Shown: one piece after another, positions 8,078 to 15,556 of the stretch
Layout of the letters: the number at the start of each line of letters is the position of its first letter
Numbering within the stretch: the first letter of the stretch is position 1
Assembly: GCF_014534685.1 (NCBI RefSeq)
Contig: NZ_JACVVX010000002.1
Span: 682,001 to 746,000 of the forward strand
Direction: 5' to 3'
Origin: Oryzicola mucosus
GTDB lineage: Bacteria > Pseudomonadota > Alphaproteobacteria > Rhizobiales > Rhizobiaceae
Length of the DNA stretch: 64,000 bases
Position numbers and translations under genes: made by a program
The notes under the pieces: generated by a model
The model's input: only the letters and a program-made list of their open reading frames with translations
Database searches by the model: none
Told to the model about the DNA's origin: nothing

Positions 8078-10024
8078 ATGTGCGGATTTGTCGGATACTG
8101 CGGCCACGACGTCGCCCCGGAAGAAGCGGGGACGTTGCTGCGTCGCATGACGACGGCGATTGCCCATCGCGGTCCCGATGAGCACGGCCATCACTCCGGC
8201 AAGGGCTTCGGCTTCGGCCACGCACGGCTTTCGATCGTCGGCCTCGCGGACGGCCAGCAGCCGATGTCGGATTCGACGGGCGAGCTATGGATCGCCTTCA
8301 ACGGCGAAATCTTCAACTATGTCGAGCTGCGCGACGAGATGAAGGCGCGGGGCCGCCACTTCCGCACCGGCAGCGACACCGAGGTGATCCTGCATCTCTA
8401 TGACGAGATGGGTCCGGACTGCGTCACTCGCTTCAACGGCGATTTTTCCTTCGCTATCTGGGACGAGCGGCGGCGGTCGATGTTCATCGCCCGCGACCGC
8501 ATGGGCGTTCGGCCGCTGTTCTACACCAAGGTTGCCGACACCTGGTACTTCGCATCCGAGGTCAAGGCGTTGCTGGAAGTGCCCGGGGTTGCAGCCGAAA
8601 TCGACACGGTGGCGCTCGACCAGATTTTCACGCTCTGGGCCCCGATTGCGCCGCGCACCGCCTTCAAGGGCATCAGCGAACTCGAACCCGGTTGGGCGAT
8701 GCTGATCGACCGCGAGGGCCTCAAGACAAGGCCCTATTGGGAACTCGATTTCCCCGAAGCCGGCGCGCCGCCGCTTCATACCAACGAGCATGAAGCCGCC
8801 GAGGAGTTACGCGCGCTTCTGAGCGACGCCACCCGCATCCGCATGCGGGCAGACGTGCCGGTGGGAGCCTATGTATCGGGTGGGCTCGACTCGTCGATCA
8901 CATCGGCGCTTGCGGTGCCGATGGCAGCCGAGGGGCTGCACACCTTCTCCGTCACCTTCGGCAGTGCCGAGCATGATGAGAGCAGCTTCCAGCAGGAAAT
9001 GGCGAAGGCTTTGGGCACCCGGCATCACGCGGTCGCCTGCAGCGACGGCGACATCGCAGCGGTGTTCCCCGATGTCATCCGTTTCACCGAGCGGCCGATC
9101 ATCCGCACCGCGCCGGCACCCTTGTTCAAGCTTTCGGGGCTCGTGCGCGAGCAGGGGCTGAAGGTGGTGCTGACCGGCGAGGGCGCCGACGAGGTGTTTG
9201 CCGGCTACGATATCTTCAAGGAAGCGCGCGTCCGCCGCTTCTGCGCGCGCCAGCCCGGTTCCACGATCAGGCCACATCTGTTCCGCAAGCTCTACCCCTA
9301 CATCCCTGGACTTGCACAGCAATCGGCGGAATATCTCGCGGCGTTTTTTGGGGCGAACAACGACCCGCTCGACGACCCGCTTTATTCGCACCGGCCGCGT
9401 TTCCGCAGCACGGCGGCGGCCAAGCTGTTCTTCTCGGCAGAGCTGAAGGCGGAACTGGACGGCTACGACGCCACCGCCGAACTGGTCGAGCGCTTGCCGG
9501 AAGCGTTTTCGCGCTGGCACCCGCTGCATCAGGGGCAATATCTCGAGAGCCGCTTCCTGCTGCCGGGCTACATCCTGTCGAGCCAGGGCGACCGCATGGC
9601 GATGGCGCATGGCATAGAAGGGCGATTCCCGTTCCTCGATCACCGTCTGGTCGAATTCGCCACACGCCTGCCGCCGGAGATGAAGCTCAAGGGGCTGGTG
9701 GAAAAGCACATATTGCGCGAGGCGACGAAGGACCTTTTGCCCGAATTGATCAGCAAGCGCACCAAGCAGCCCTATCGTGCGCCCGACAGCGAATCCTTCA
9801 TCGGCGCCGGCGACCTGGCCTATGTCAACGAAGCGCTGAGCGACGAGGCGCTGGCCGGCACCGGCTTGTTCAACGCCAAGGCGGTGCGCAAGCTGCATGA
9901 CAAGGTACGCGCCGGCAACGTCACCGGTTTCCGCGACAACGCCGCATTCGTCGGCGTTCTTTCAACTCAACTCTGGTCTCAGGCCTTTGTGGGCAAAAGC
10001 TCCCGCAAATCGCTTGCTGCCTGA
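8078..10024 (+). CDS. asnB: asparagine synthase (glutamine-hydrolysing) family amidotransferase
   Basis: A 648-residue two-domain protein. The mature N-terminus M-C-G-F-V-G-Y puts the Ntn nucleophile Cys2 in the class II glutaminase domain (about 1-200). The synthetase domain has the PP-loop S-G-G-L-D-S-S near residue 267 and a downstream G-E-G-A-D-E-V-F-A-G motif. It makes ammonia from glutamine and amidates an ATP-activated carboxylate. A true Asn synthetase role is possible. However, its position beside polysaccharide genes and immediately before an acyl carrier protein, an AMP ligase and a NadE-like gene matches specialised amidotransferases of polysaccharide or exosortase loci. A 181-base gap upstream suggests its own promoter. 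Confidence 0.82.
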   Translation: MCGFVGYCGHDVAPEEAGTLLRRMTTAIAHRGPDEHGHHSGKGFGFGHARLSIVGLADGQQPMSDSTGELWIAFNGEIFNYVELRDEMKARGRHFRTGSDTEVILHLYDEMGPDCVTRFNGDFSFAIWDERRRSMFIARDRMGVRPLFYTKVADTWYFASEVKALLEVPGVAAEIDTVALDQIFTLWAPIAPRTAFKGISELEPGWAMLIDREGLKTRPYWELDFPEAGAPPLHTNEHEAAEELRALLSDATRIRMRADVPVGAYVSGGLDSSITSALAVPMAAEGLHTFSVTFGSAEHDESSFQQEMAKALGTRHHAVACSDGDIAAVFPDVIRFTERPIIRTAPAPLFKLSGLVREQGLKVVLTGEGADEVFAGYDIFKEARVRRFCARQPGSTIRPHLFRKLYPYIPGLAQQSAEYLAAFFGANNDPLDDPLYSHRPRFRSTAAAKLFFSAELKAELDGYDATAELVERLPEAFSRWHPLHQGQYLESRFLLPGYILSSQGDRMAMAHGIEGRFPFLDHRLVEFATRLPPEMKLKGLVEKHILREATKDLLPELISKRTKQPYRAPDSESFIGAGDLAYVNEALSDEALAGTGLFNAKAVRKLHDKVRAGNVTGFRDNAAFVGVLSTQLWSQAFVGKSSRKSLAA

Positions 10025-10042
10025 CAACCCAAGGATGACATT

Positions 10043-10300
10043 ATGAGCGACACGAAAGCGGCCGTGAAGGCCTTCATCATCGAGAACTTCCTGTTCGGCG
10101 ACACCACCTACAAGCTGGACGACGAGGCATCGCTGATCGACAACGACATCATCGATTCCACCGGCGTGCTCGAACTCGTCGCCTTCGTGGAAGACCGCTA
10201 CGGCATCACCATGGCCGATGCGGAGATCGTTCCGGCCAATCTCGATTCCGTCGCACGCATTGCGGCCTTCCTCGAGAGCAAGTCGGCCGCGGCCGCCTGA
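10043..10300 (+). CDS. acyl carrier protein
   Basis: An 85-residue acidic four-helix ACP. The phosphopantetheine attachment site is D-S-T with Ser39 (I-I-D-S-T-G-V), a variant of the canonical D-S-L. The length and the V-A-F-V-E-D-R-Y-G-I helix III region fit free-standing ACPs that partner with AMP-forming ligases rather than fatty-acid AcpP. It lies 18 bases after the asnB-like gene and 26 bases before the ligase, in one apparent transcription unit. It probably carries an acyl or aminoacyl group activated by the next gene product. Confidence 0.85.
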   Translation: MSDTKAAVKAFIIENFLFGDTTYKLDDEASLIDNDIIDSTGVLELVAFVEDRYGITMADAEIVPANLDSVARIAAFLESKSAAAA

Positions 10301-10326
10301 TCGCACGGATTGGGAGGGGCGGTATC

Positions 10327-11883
10327 ATGCGCTACGAGCGATATCTTGCGGAGAGCGCCCGGCTCTACGGGAGCAAGACCGCTCTTGTCGCTGGCGATCA
10401 CCGCCTGACCTATGCCGAGTTCGACGCCTTGTCGTCGCGCCTTGCCGCCACGCTCGCGGCCAACGGCGTTGCACGCAACGACCGCGTGCTGGTGTTCATG
10501 GACAATGGCTGGGAGGCGGCGGTCTCGATTTTCGCCGTGCTCAAGGCGGGCGCCACCTTCAGCCCGATCAACCCGTCGACCAAGGCGGACAAGCTCGGCT
10601 TCATCATCGAGAACTGCCGGCCGTCGGCGGTGCTGACCACTGGCCGTCTGGCTGGTGTCGTCGAAGAGGCGGGGCAAGCTGCGGGCTGGAGCGGATTCAT
10701 TGTCGCCACGTCCGGGCCAAGACCCTTGCCGACCGGTGTGATGGCGTTCGACGATGCCCTTGCGGGCGATGCCCTTGCGGGCAATGCCGAGGCGGTCGGG
10801 CATGGCGGCATCGATGTCGATCTGGCGATGCTCATCTACACTTCCGGTTCGACCGGGCGCCCCAAGGGCGTGATGATGACGCATCGGAACGTCGTGGCCG
10901 CGGCGACATCGATCACCACCTATGTCGAGAACCGCGCCGACGACATCATCCTGTGTGTTTTGCCGCTCGCCTTCGACTATGGGCTCTACCAGCTCTTGAT
11001 GGCCGTCAAGATGGGCGCCACGCTGGTGCTGGAAAAGTCCTTCGCCTTTCCCCACGCGATTTTCGACCTTATCCGCCGGGAGGGGGTCACCGGGTTTCCG
11101 CTGGTGCCCACCATGGCGGCACTGATGCTGCAGATGCGCGAGCTGGAGCCGGGTTTCCTGCCCAGCGTAAAGTATCTCACGAATACCGCGGCGGCGTTGC
11201 CTGCCGAGCACATCGCAGCGCTGCGAGCGCTGTTTCCCGGCGCGCGGCTTTATTCGATGTACGGGCTGACGGAATGCAAGCGTTGCACTTACCTGCCGCC
11301 CGAGCAGCTGGACCACAGGCCGGGATCGGTCGGCATCGCCATTCCGAACACGGAAGCCTTCGTCGTCGACGACGACGGCAAGCCCGTGGCGCCCAATGTG
11401 CCGGGCGAACTCGTGATCCGTGGCCCGCATGTGATGCAGGGATACTGGGAAAACGAGGAAGCGACGAGGAAGATGCTGCGCCCCGGCGCCAATCCGTGGG
11501 AGAAGGTGCTCTACACGGGCGACCTGTTCCGCATGGACGAGGAGGGGTATCTCTATTTCCTCGGTCGAAAGGACGACATCATCAAGACGCGCGGCGAGAA
11601 GGTCGCGCCGAAGGAAGTCGAGATCGTCCTTCACGCCTGTCCGGGTATCGCCGAAGCCGTGGTCTTCGGTGTGCCGGACGAGGTCCTGGGGCATGCCATC
11701 GGCGCAATGGTGGTGCGGTCCGATCCTGACCTGACCGAACGCGATGTCATCCGGCACTGCGCGAAATATCTCGAAGATTTCATGGTTCCCAAGGTGGTGG
11801 AATTCCGCCAGGAACTGCCCAAGACAGACACCGGCAAGGTGAGCCGCCGGCTCGCCGCGGAGACAATGGAACCTGCCCGATGA
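10327..11883 (+). CDS. AMP-dependent synthetase/ligase (acyl-CoA or acyl-ACP ligase)
   Basis: A 518-residue ANL-superfamily adenylating enzyme. The A3 P-loop Y-T-S-G-S-T-G-R-P-K-G lies at about 171-181. The A5 motif Y-G-L-T-E is near 315, the A7/A8 hinge Y-T-G-D-L...G-R-K-D-D-I-I-K near 397-420, and the C-terminal catalytic Lys of T-D-T-G-K-V near 506. It activates a carboxylate as an acyl-AMP and transfers it to a thiol, plausibly the neighbouring ACP. A perfect 15-base tandem duplication inside it adds an A-L-A-G-D repeat near residue 147. It overlaps the NadE-like gene by 4 bases (ATGA). Substrate unknown. Confidence 0.85.
   Translation: MRYERYLAESARLYGSKTALVAGDHRLTYAEFDALSSRLAATLAANGVARNDRVLVFMDNGWEAAVSIFAVLKAGATFSPINPSTKADKLGFIIENCRPSAVLTTGRLAGVVEEAGQAAGWSGFIVATSGPRPLPTGVMAFDDALAGDALAGNAEAVGHGGIDVDLAMLIYTSGSTGRPKGVMMTHRNVVAAATSITTYVENRADDIILCVLPLAFDYGLYQLLMAVKMGATLVLEKSFAFPHAIFDLIRREGVTGFPLVPTMAALMLQMRELEPGFLPSVKYLTNTAAALPAEHIAALRALFPGARLYSMYGLTECKRCTYLPPEQLDHRPGSVGIAIPNTEAFVVDDDGKPVAPNVPGELVIRGPHVMQGYWENEEATRKMLRPGANPWEKVLYTGDLFRMDEEGYLYFLGRKDDIIKTRGEKVAPKEVEIVLHACPGIAEAVVFGVPDEVLGHAIGAMVVRSDPDLTERDVIRHCAKYLEDFMVPKVVEFRQELPKTDTGKVSRRLAAETMEPAR
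10753..10782 (+). repeat. 15-bp perfect tandem duplication inside the AMP ligase gene
   Basis: The unit GATGCCCTTGCGGGC occurs twice in direct tandem (10753-10767 and 10768-10782). It is in frame and duplicates five residues in the loop before the P-loop domain. It looks like a recent slippage or VNTR-type event. Confidence 0.9.
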
Positions 11884-12878
11884 ACACACACGCCAAGCCT
11901 TTCTCCCCCGAAACACTCGTCATCGACGCTGAAGCGGAAGTCGAACGCATCACCGCCGAAATGCGCAATCTGCTGCGCACCCAGCTCAAGCGGCGCGGTT
12001 TCGTGCTGGGCATTTCGGGCGGCATCGATTCCAGCGTCAGCGCCGCACTCGCCGCCAAGGCGGTGGGCTCGAAGAACGTCTTTGCCGTGTTCACGCCGGA
12101 AAACGATTCCGACCCGTTGAGCCATCGCCTCGGCAAGGCCGTGGCCGACACTTTCGGCATCGAGGCCAAGCTGGAAGACATTGGGCCCGCGCTCAAGGCT
12201 TTCGGCTGCTATGAGCGCCGCGATGCGTCGATCCGCGAGATCGTTCCTGAATACGGGGAGGGCTGGGCTTCCAAGGTTGTCATCGCCAACTCGCTGTCGG
12301 GCGACGGCTTCAGCATCTCGCAGCTCGTCGTACAGGATCCGGAGGGTAATCAGCGAACGGTGCGCATGACGCCGTCAGCCTATCTCGGCGTGGTCGCCGC
12401 CACCAACATGAAGCAGCGCGCCCGCAAGCAGATCGAATATTATCACGCCGACCGGCTGAACTTCGCCGTCATCGGTACGCCGAACCGGCTGGAATACGAC
12501 CAGGGCTTCTTCGTCAAGGGCGGCGACGGTCTGGCCGACATCAAGCCCATCGCGCATCTCTACAAGTCGCAGGTCTATCAGCTGGCCGAATACCTCGGCG
12601 TGCCGGAAGAAGTGCGTCGCCGTCCGCCCACCACCGACACCTATTCGCTGCCGCAGTCGCAGGAGGAGTTCTACTTCTCACTGCCCTACGACAAGATGGA
12701 CCTATGCCTCTACGGGCTGAACAACGGCCTGTCTGCCGACGCGGTCGCTTCCGCCGCTGGCCTCACCGCCGAGCAGGTCGGCTTCGTCTGGACCGACATC
12801 GCCGCCAAGCGCAAGACCACGCGCTATCTGCATCTCGGCCCGCAGCTGATCGAGCCGGTGAGCGAGATCAGCCACTAA
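11880..12878 (+). CDS. nadE: NAD(+) synthetase-like, NH3-dependent N-type ATP pyrophosphatase
   Basis: A 332-residue protein with the PP-loop S-G-G-I-D-S-S at residues 46-52 and the NAD-synthetase-type motif Y-S-L-P-Q-S-Q-E-E-F-Y-F later on. It lacks the nitrilase glutaminase domain of glutamine-dependent NadE, so it would need free ammonia. The AsnB-like glutaminase domain three genes upstream could be a source. The 4-base ATGA overlap with the ligase shows it belongs to that unit. It could be the cell's NadE or a paralogue recruited to amidate a carrier-bound carboxylate; sequence alone cannot decide. Confidence 0.75.
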   Translation: MNTHAKPFSPETLVIDAEAEVERITAEMRNLLRTQLKRRGFVLGISGGIDSSVSAALAAKAVGSKNVFAVFTPENDSDPLSHRLGKAVADTFGIEAKLEDIGPALKAFGCYERRDASIREIVPEYGEGWASKVVIANSLSGDGFSISQLVVQDPEGNQRTVRMTPSAYLGVVAATNMKQRARKQIEYYHADRLNFAVIGTPNRLEYDQGFFVKGGDGLADIKPIAHLYKSQVYQLAEYLGVPEEVRRRPPTTDTYSLPQSQEEFYFSLPYDKMDLCLYGLNNGLSADAVASAAGLTAEQVGFVWTDIAAKRKTTRYLHLGPQLIEPVSEISH

Positions 12879-12937
12879 GGCTGGTTTTGGAAGGGCGCTC
12901 GTAACCTCACTATTACGGTTCGGTGGGTGCTCCATGG

Positions 12938-13096
12938 CGCCCCCCTCTGTCCTGCCGGACATCTCCCCCGCATGGGGGGAGATCAGGCCCTCATGACGGC
13001 TTTCGCCAATCTCAGACGCTCCAAAAGAAGCGAAGGCAGTCCAACTGCTGATCTCCCCCCATGCGGGGGAGATGTCCGGCAGGACAGAGGGGGGCG
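12938..13096. repeat. intergenic palindromic repeat, copy 1 (perfect 48-bp arms)
   Basis: Bases 12938-12985 and 13049-13096 are perfect reverse complements (48 of 48) around a 63-base loop. Each arm begins with CG followed by six C and CTCTGTCCTG-like sequence. Each also contains its own small hairpin built on GATCTCCCCC/GGGGGAGAT. Copies 2 (27148-27305) and 3 (45882-45926) share the outer arms. It lies between the convergent ends of the NadE-like and AruH-like genes, so it may also act as a bidirectional terminator. It resembles palindromic intergenic elements of rhizobia; no coding capacity. Confidence 0.93.
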
Positions 13097-13141
13097 ACGT
13101 AGGGCGCGACTGAAACTGCGAACTCGTCGTCGAATGATCAA

Positions 13142-14323
13142 TCACACTTTCGCATCGCCATAGCCCGACGCAAACCGAACGATCCGCTGCGCCGCCTCGC
13201 GCAGCACTTCGTCCGGCTGGCATAGGCTGATGCGGATATGGCCGGCCGCGGCATCGCCGAAGCTCGATCCCGGCATGACGCTGACCTTCTCGGCGTCGAG
13301 CAGAGCAAAGGCGAATTTTTCGCAGTCCGGCTCGATGGCGCGGATGTCTAGCATCACATACATACCGCCCGCCGAACCGCGCACGACGAACCCGTTCGAG
13401 CCGTGAATGCCATCCAGCAGTACCGAGCGCCGCGCGGCATAGAGGGCGGCGATGTCGGCCACGCCATAGTCGTTTTCGAGCGCTTCGATGGCGGCGCGCG
13501 AGACGAAGTCGGTGAGGCCATAGGTGGTGACGAGGTTGAGGCTGATCAGCAACTGGATCATCGAAGCAGGCCCTGTCAGCCAGCCGATGCGCCAGCCCGT
13601 CATGCCGTGGCTCTTGGACATGGAGTTGATAACCAAGGTGCGCTCGGCCATGCCCGGCAGCGAGCGCGGCGAAATGTGCTCGCCGCCGCCCAGCGTCCAA
13701 TAAACCTCGTCCGACAGCAGCCAGAGATCGTTACGGATGCAGAGGTCGGCGATGCCTTCGAGCGTCTTTCTCGAATAGACCGCGCCTGTCGGGTTGTTCG
13801 GGGTATTGATCAGGATGGCGCGGGTGTTCGGCAGCAAGGCTGCGGCAATCGCATCGGCACGCGGCTCGAAACCGTCGGCGGCTTCGGCTTCCACCACCGT
13901 GAAGTCGGCGCCGGCGGCACGGAAGGTGCCGGGGTAGGTGGCGTAATAGGGTGCGACGACGATGGCATGGTCGCCAGGATCGACCACGGCCTGCACCGCC
14001 GCATAGAGCGCCAGTTGCCCGCCGGGCGTGGCGATGACCTCGTCGGCTGACGTCTCGACGCCGGTGCAACGGGTGGACAGCCGAGCCATGGCCTGGCGCA
14101 GGCGCGGCAGGCCGGGCAGCATCGTATAGTGATGGAAGCCGGAGCGCACGGCTGTGACACAGGCCTCGACGGTTTCAGACGGCGTGTCGAAATCGTGGTC
14201 GCCGACCGACAGCATGATGATGTCCTCACCGGCCTGCTTGCGCATCATGGCGCTGAAATGCACCTCCCAGCCATCCTTGCCGGATGGAATGATGCCTGCA
14301 ATGCGGGATGAAGGCTTTGGCAT
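13142..14323 (-). CDS. PLP-dependent class I/II aminotransferase, AruH-like
   Basis: A 393-residue fold-type I aminotransferase. The PLP Lys is K237 in S-M-S-K-S-H-G-M-T-G-W-R. N-T-P-N-N-P-T-G (173-180) binds the cofactor, S-D-E-V-Y (204-208) holds the pyridine-nitrogen Asp, and G-H-I-R near the C-terminus supplies the carboxylate-binding Arg. The opening I-L-L-S-V-G-D-x-D-F-D-T-P style and overall length resemble arginine:pyruvate transaminase AruH as I remember it, but other amino acids are possible. It is monocistronic, convergent with the NadE-like gene, with a 365-base gap to the nitroreductase. Confidence 0.85.
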   Translation of the reverse strand: MPKPSSRIAGIIPSGKDGWEVHFSAMMRKQAGEDIIMLSVGDHDFDTPSETVEACVTAVRSGFHHYTMLPGLPRLRQAMARLSTRCTGVETSADEVIATPGGQLALYAAVQAVVDPGDHAIVVAPYYATYPGTFRAAGADFTVVEAEAADGFEPRADAIAAALLPNTRAILINTPNNPTGAVYSRKTLEGIADLCIRNDLWLLSDEVYWTLGGGEHISPRSLPGMAERTLVINSMSKSHGMTGWRIGWLTGPASMIQLLISLNLVTTYGLTDFVSRAAIEALENDYGVADIAALYAARRSVLLDGIHGSNGFVVRGSAGGMYVMLDIRAIEPDCEKFAFALLDAEKVSVMPGSSFGDAAAGHIRISLCQPDEVLREAAQRIVRFASGYGDAKV

Positions 14324-14688
14324 GACGATATCCGTTCTCTCGATCTGGTCTCATGACCTGGTGCGGCTGTAGCCGAAGCGGAAGGGATGCGGAAGCCCAC
14401 CACGACCCGGCGAATCTGACAGAGCGCTGATCTCAGCGCATCCGAAATCCTTTGAGCCAGACGCGGTCTCCTGCCATTGCGTCAACAGCCGGCTCTGGCA
14501 ATGCACCGAAGATTCTCTTGCGGGATCATGGCTTAAGGTGCAAATGCTGAGATCGATCGACGGCGAGGGTGTTCCGAAGCGGCTCGCGGCCTGGATACAT
14601 CAGAGTGTTCGCAGCCGCGGTCCGAGAGGCAACAGCAGGGGACTTTGCGCGTTGCTGCTTTGCCCCGGAAGTTTGAAGGGAACTGCCA
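14324..14688. other. 365-base intergenic region, divergent promoters
   Basis: It lies between the divergently transcribed aminotransferase and nitroreductase genes and should hold both promoters. No convincing coding sequence was found. A perfect dyad GCGCTGA-TC-TCAGCGC sits at 14424-14439, roughly 100 bases upstream of the aminotransferase start, and could be an operator. The last 20 bases contain an AAGGGA ribosome-binding site for the nitroreductase. Confidence 0.5.
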
Positions 14689-15402
14689 ATGCTGGCGCCT
14701 GAGCGTGGAATGACGGACGATGCCGACATTGCCGAGACCGTCGACGAGGCGATCGCGACGCGGCGGTCGGTGAGGGCGTTTCTGCCAAAGCCGGTGGACG
14801 AGACGCTGATCCGCGAAATCCTCGACCTTGCCGCCCGTGCCCCATCCGGTACGAACATGCAGCCCTGGCGTACCTATGTGACCACAGGCGAGACCAAGGC
14901 AAAAATCTCCGAGGCCATCCTGAATTCGGGCATTCGCGCCGAGAAGGTCGAATGGGATGAATACAAATATTATCCCGAGAAGTTCTTCGAACCCTATCTG
15001 ACGCGCCGCCGCACGGTGGGATTCGCGCTGTATTCGACGCTCGGCATCGGTCGCAGGGATGTCGACCGCATGCGCGAGCAGCATGACCGCAACTTCGTCT
15101 TCTTCGACGCGCCTGTCGGCATGATCTTCACCATCGACCGCAGGCTCAACAAGGGCTCGTGGGTCGATTACGGCATGTTCCTGCAGAACATCATGATCGC
15201 AGCGCGTGCACGCGGGCTACACACCTGTCCGCAAGCGGCGTTTGCTCCCTATCATCGGCAGATCAGGCCGATCCTCAATCTCGCCGACGAGGAGATCGTC
15301 GTCTGCGGCATTGCGTTGGGCTACGAAGATACTTCCAAGCCGGAGAATCACTTTCGCACCGAGCGCGCGCCGCTGGAAGAGTGGACGACCTTCCTGAAAT
15401 AG
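14689..15402 (+). CDS. nitroreductase family protein
   Basis: A 237-residue FMN-dependent oxidoreductase. It has the N-terminal R-R-S-V-R-A-F motif (about 26-32) that contacts FMN phosphate, then A-P-S-G-T-N-M-Q-P-W (about 52-61) and a C-terminal G-I-A-L-G-Y motif near 210. It would reduce nitro- or quinone-type substrates with NAD(P)H as a homodimer in the cytoplasm. The ATG at 14689 has AAGGGA about nine bases upstream; a second ATG at 14710 would shorten the protein by seven residues. Physiological substrate unknown. Confidence 0.85.
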   Translation: MLAPERGMTDDADIAETVDEAIATRRSVRAFLPKPVDETLIREILDLAARAPSGTNMQPWRTYVTTGETKAKISEAILNSGIRAEKVEWDEYKYYPEKFFEPYLTRRRTVGFALYSTLGIGRRDVDRMREQHDRNFVFFDAPVGMIFTIDRRLNKGSWVDYGMFLQNIMIAARARGLHTCPQAAFAPYHRQIRPILNLADEEIVVCGIALGYEDTSKPENHFRTERAPLEEWTTFLK

Positions 15403-15556
15403 GTCTTGCCTCGTCAGGACGACCCGGAACGACCATCATTGTGCCACACGATTGCGCAGGTTAGGCCTTCGCCGAAGCCGATTGCACCCATGGGGTTGCC
15501 TCCTTTATGAATTTCTCGGTTCGAACGCTGCGAACCGAAGCGAATGCCGAGAAGTC

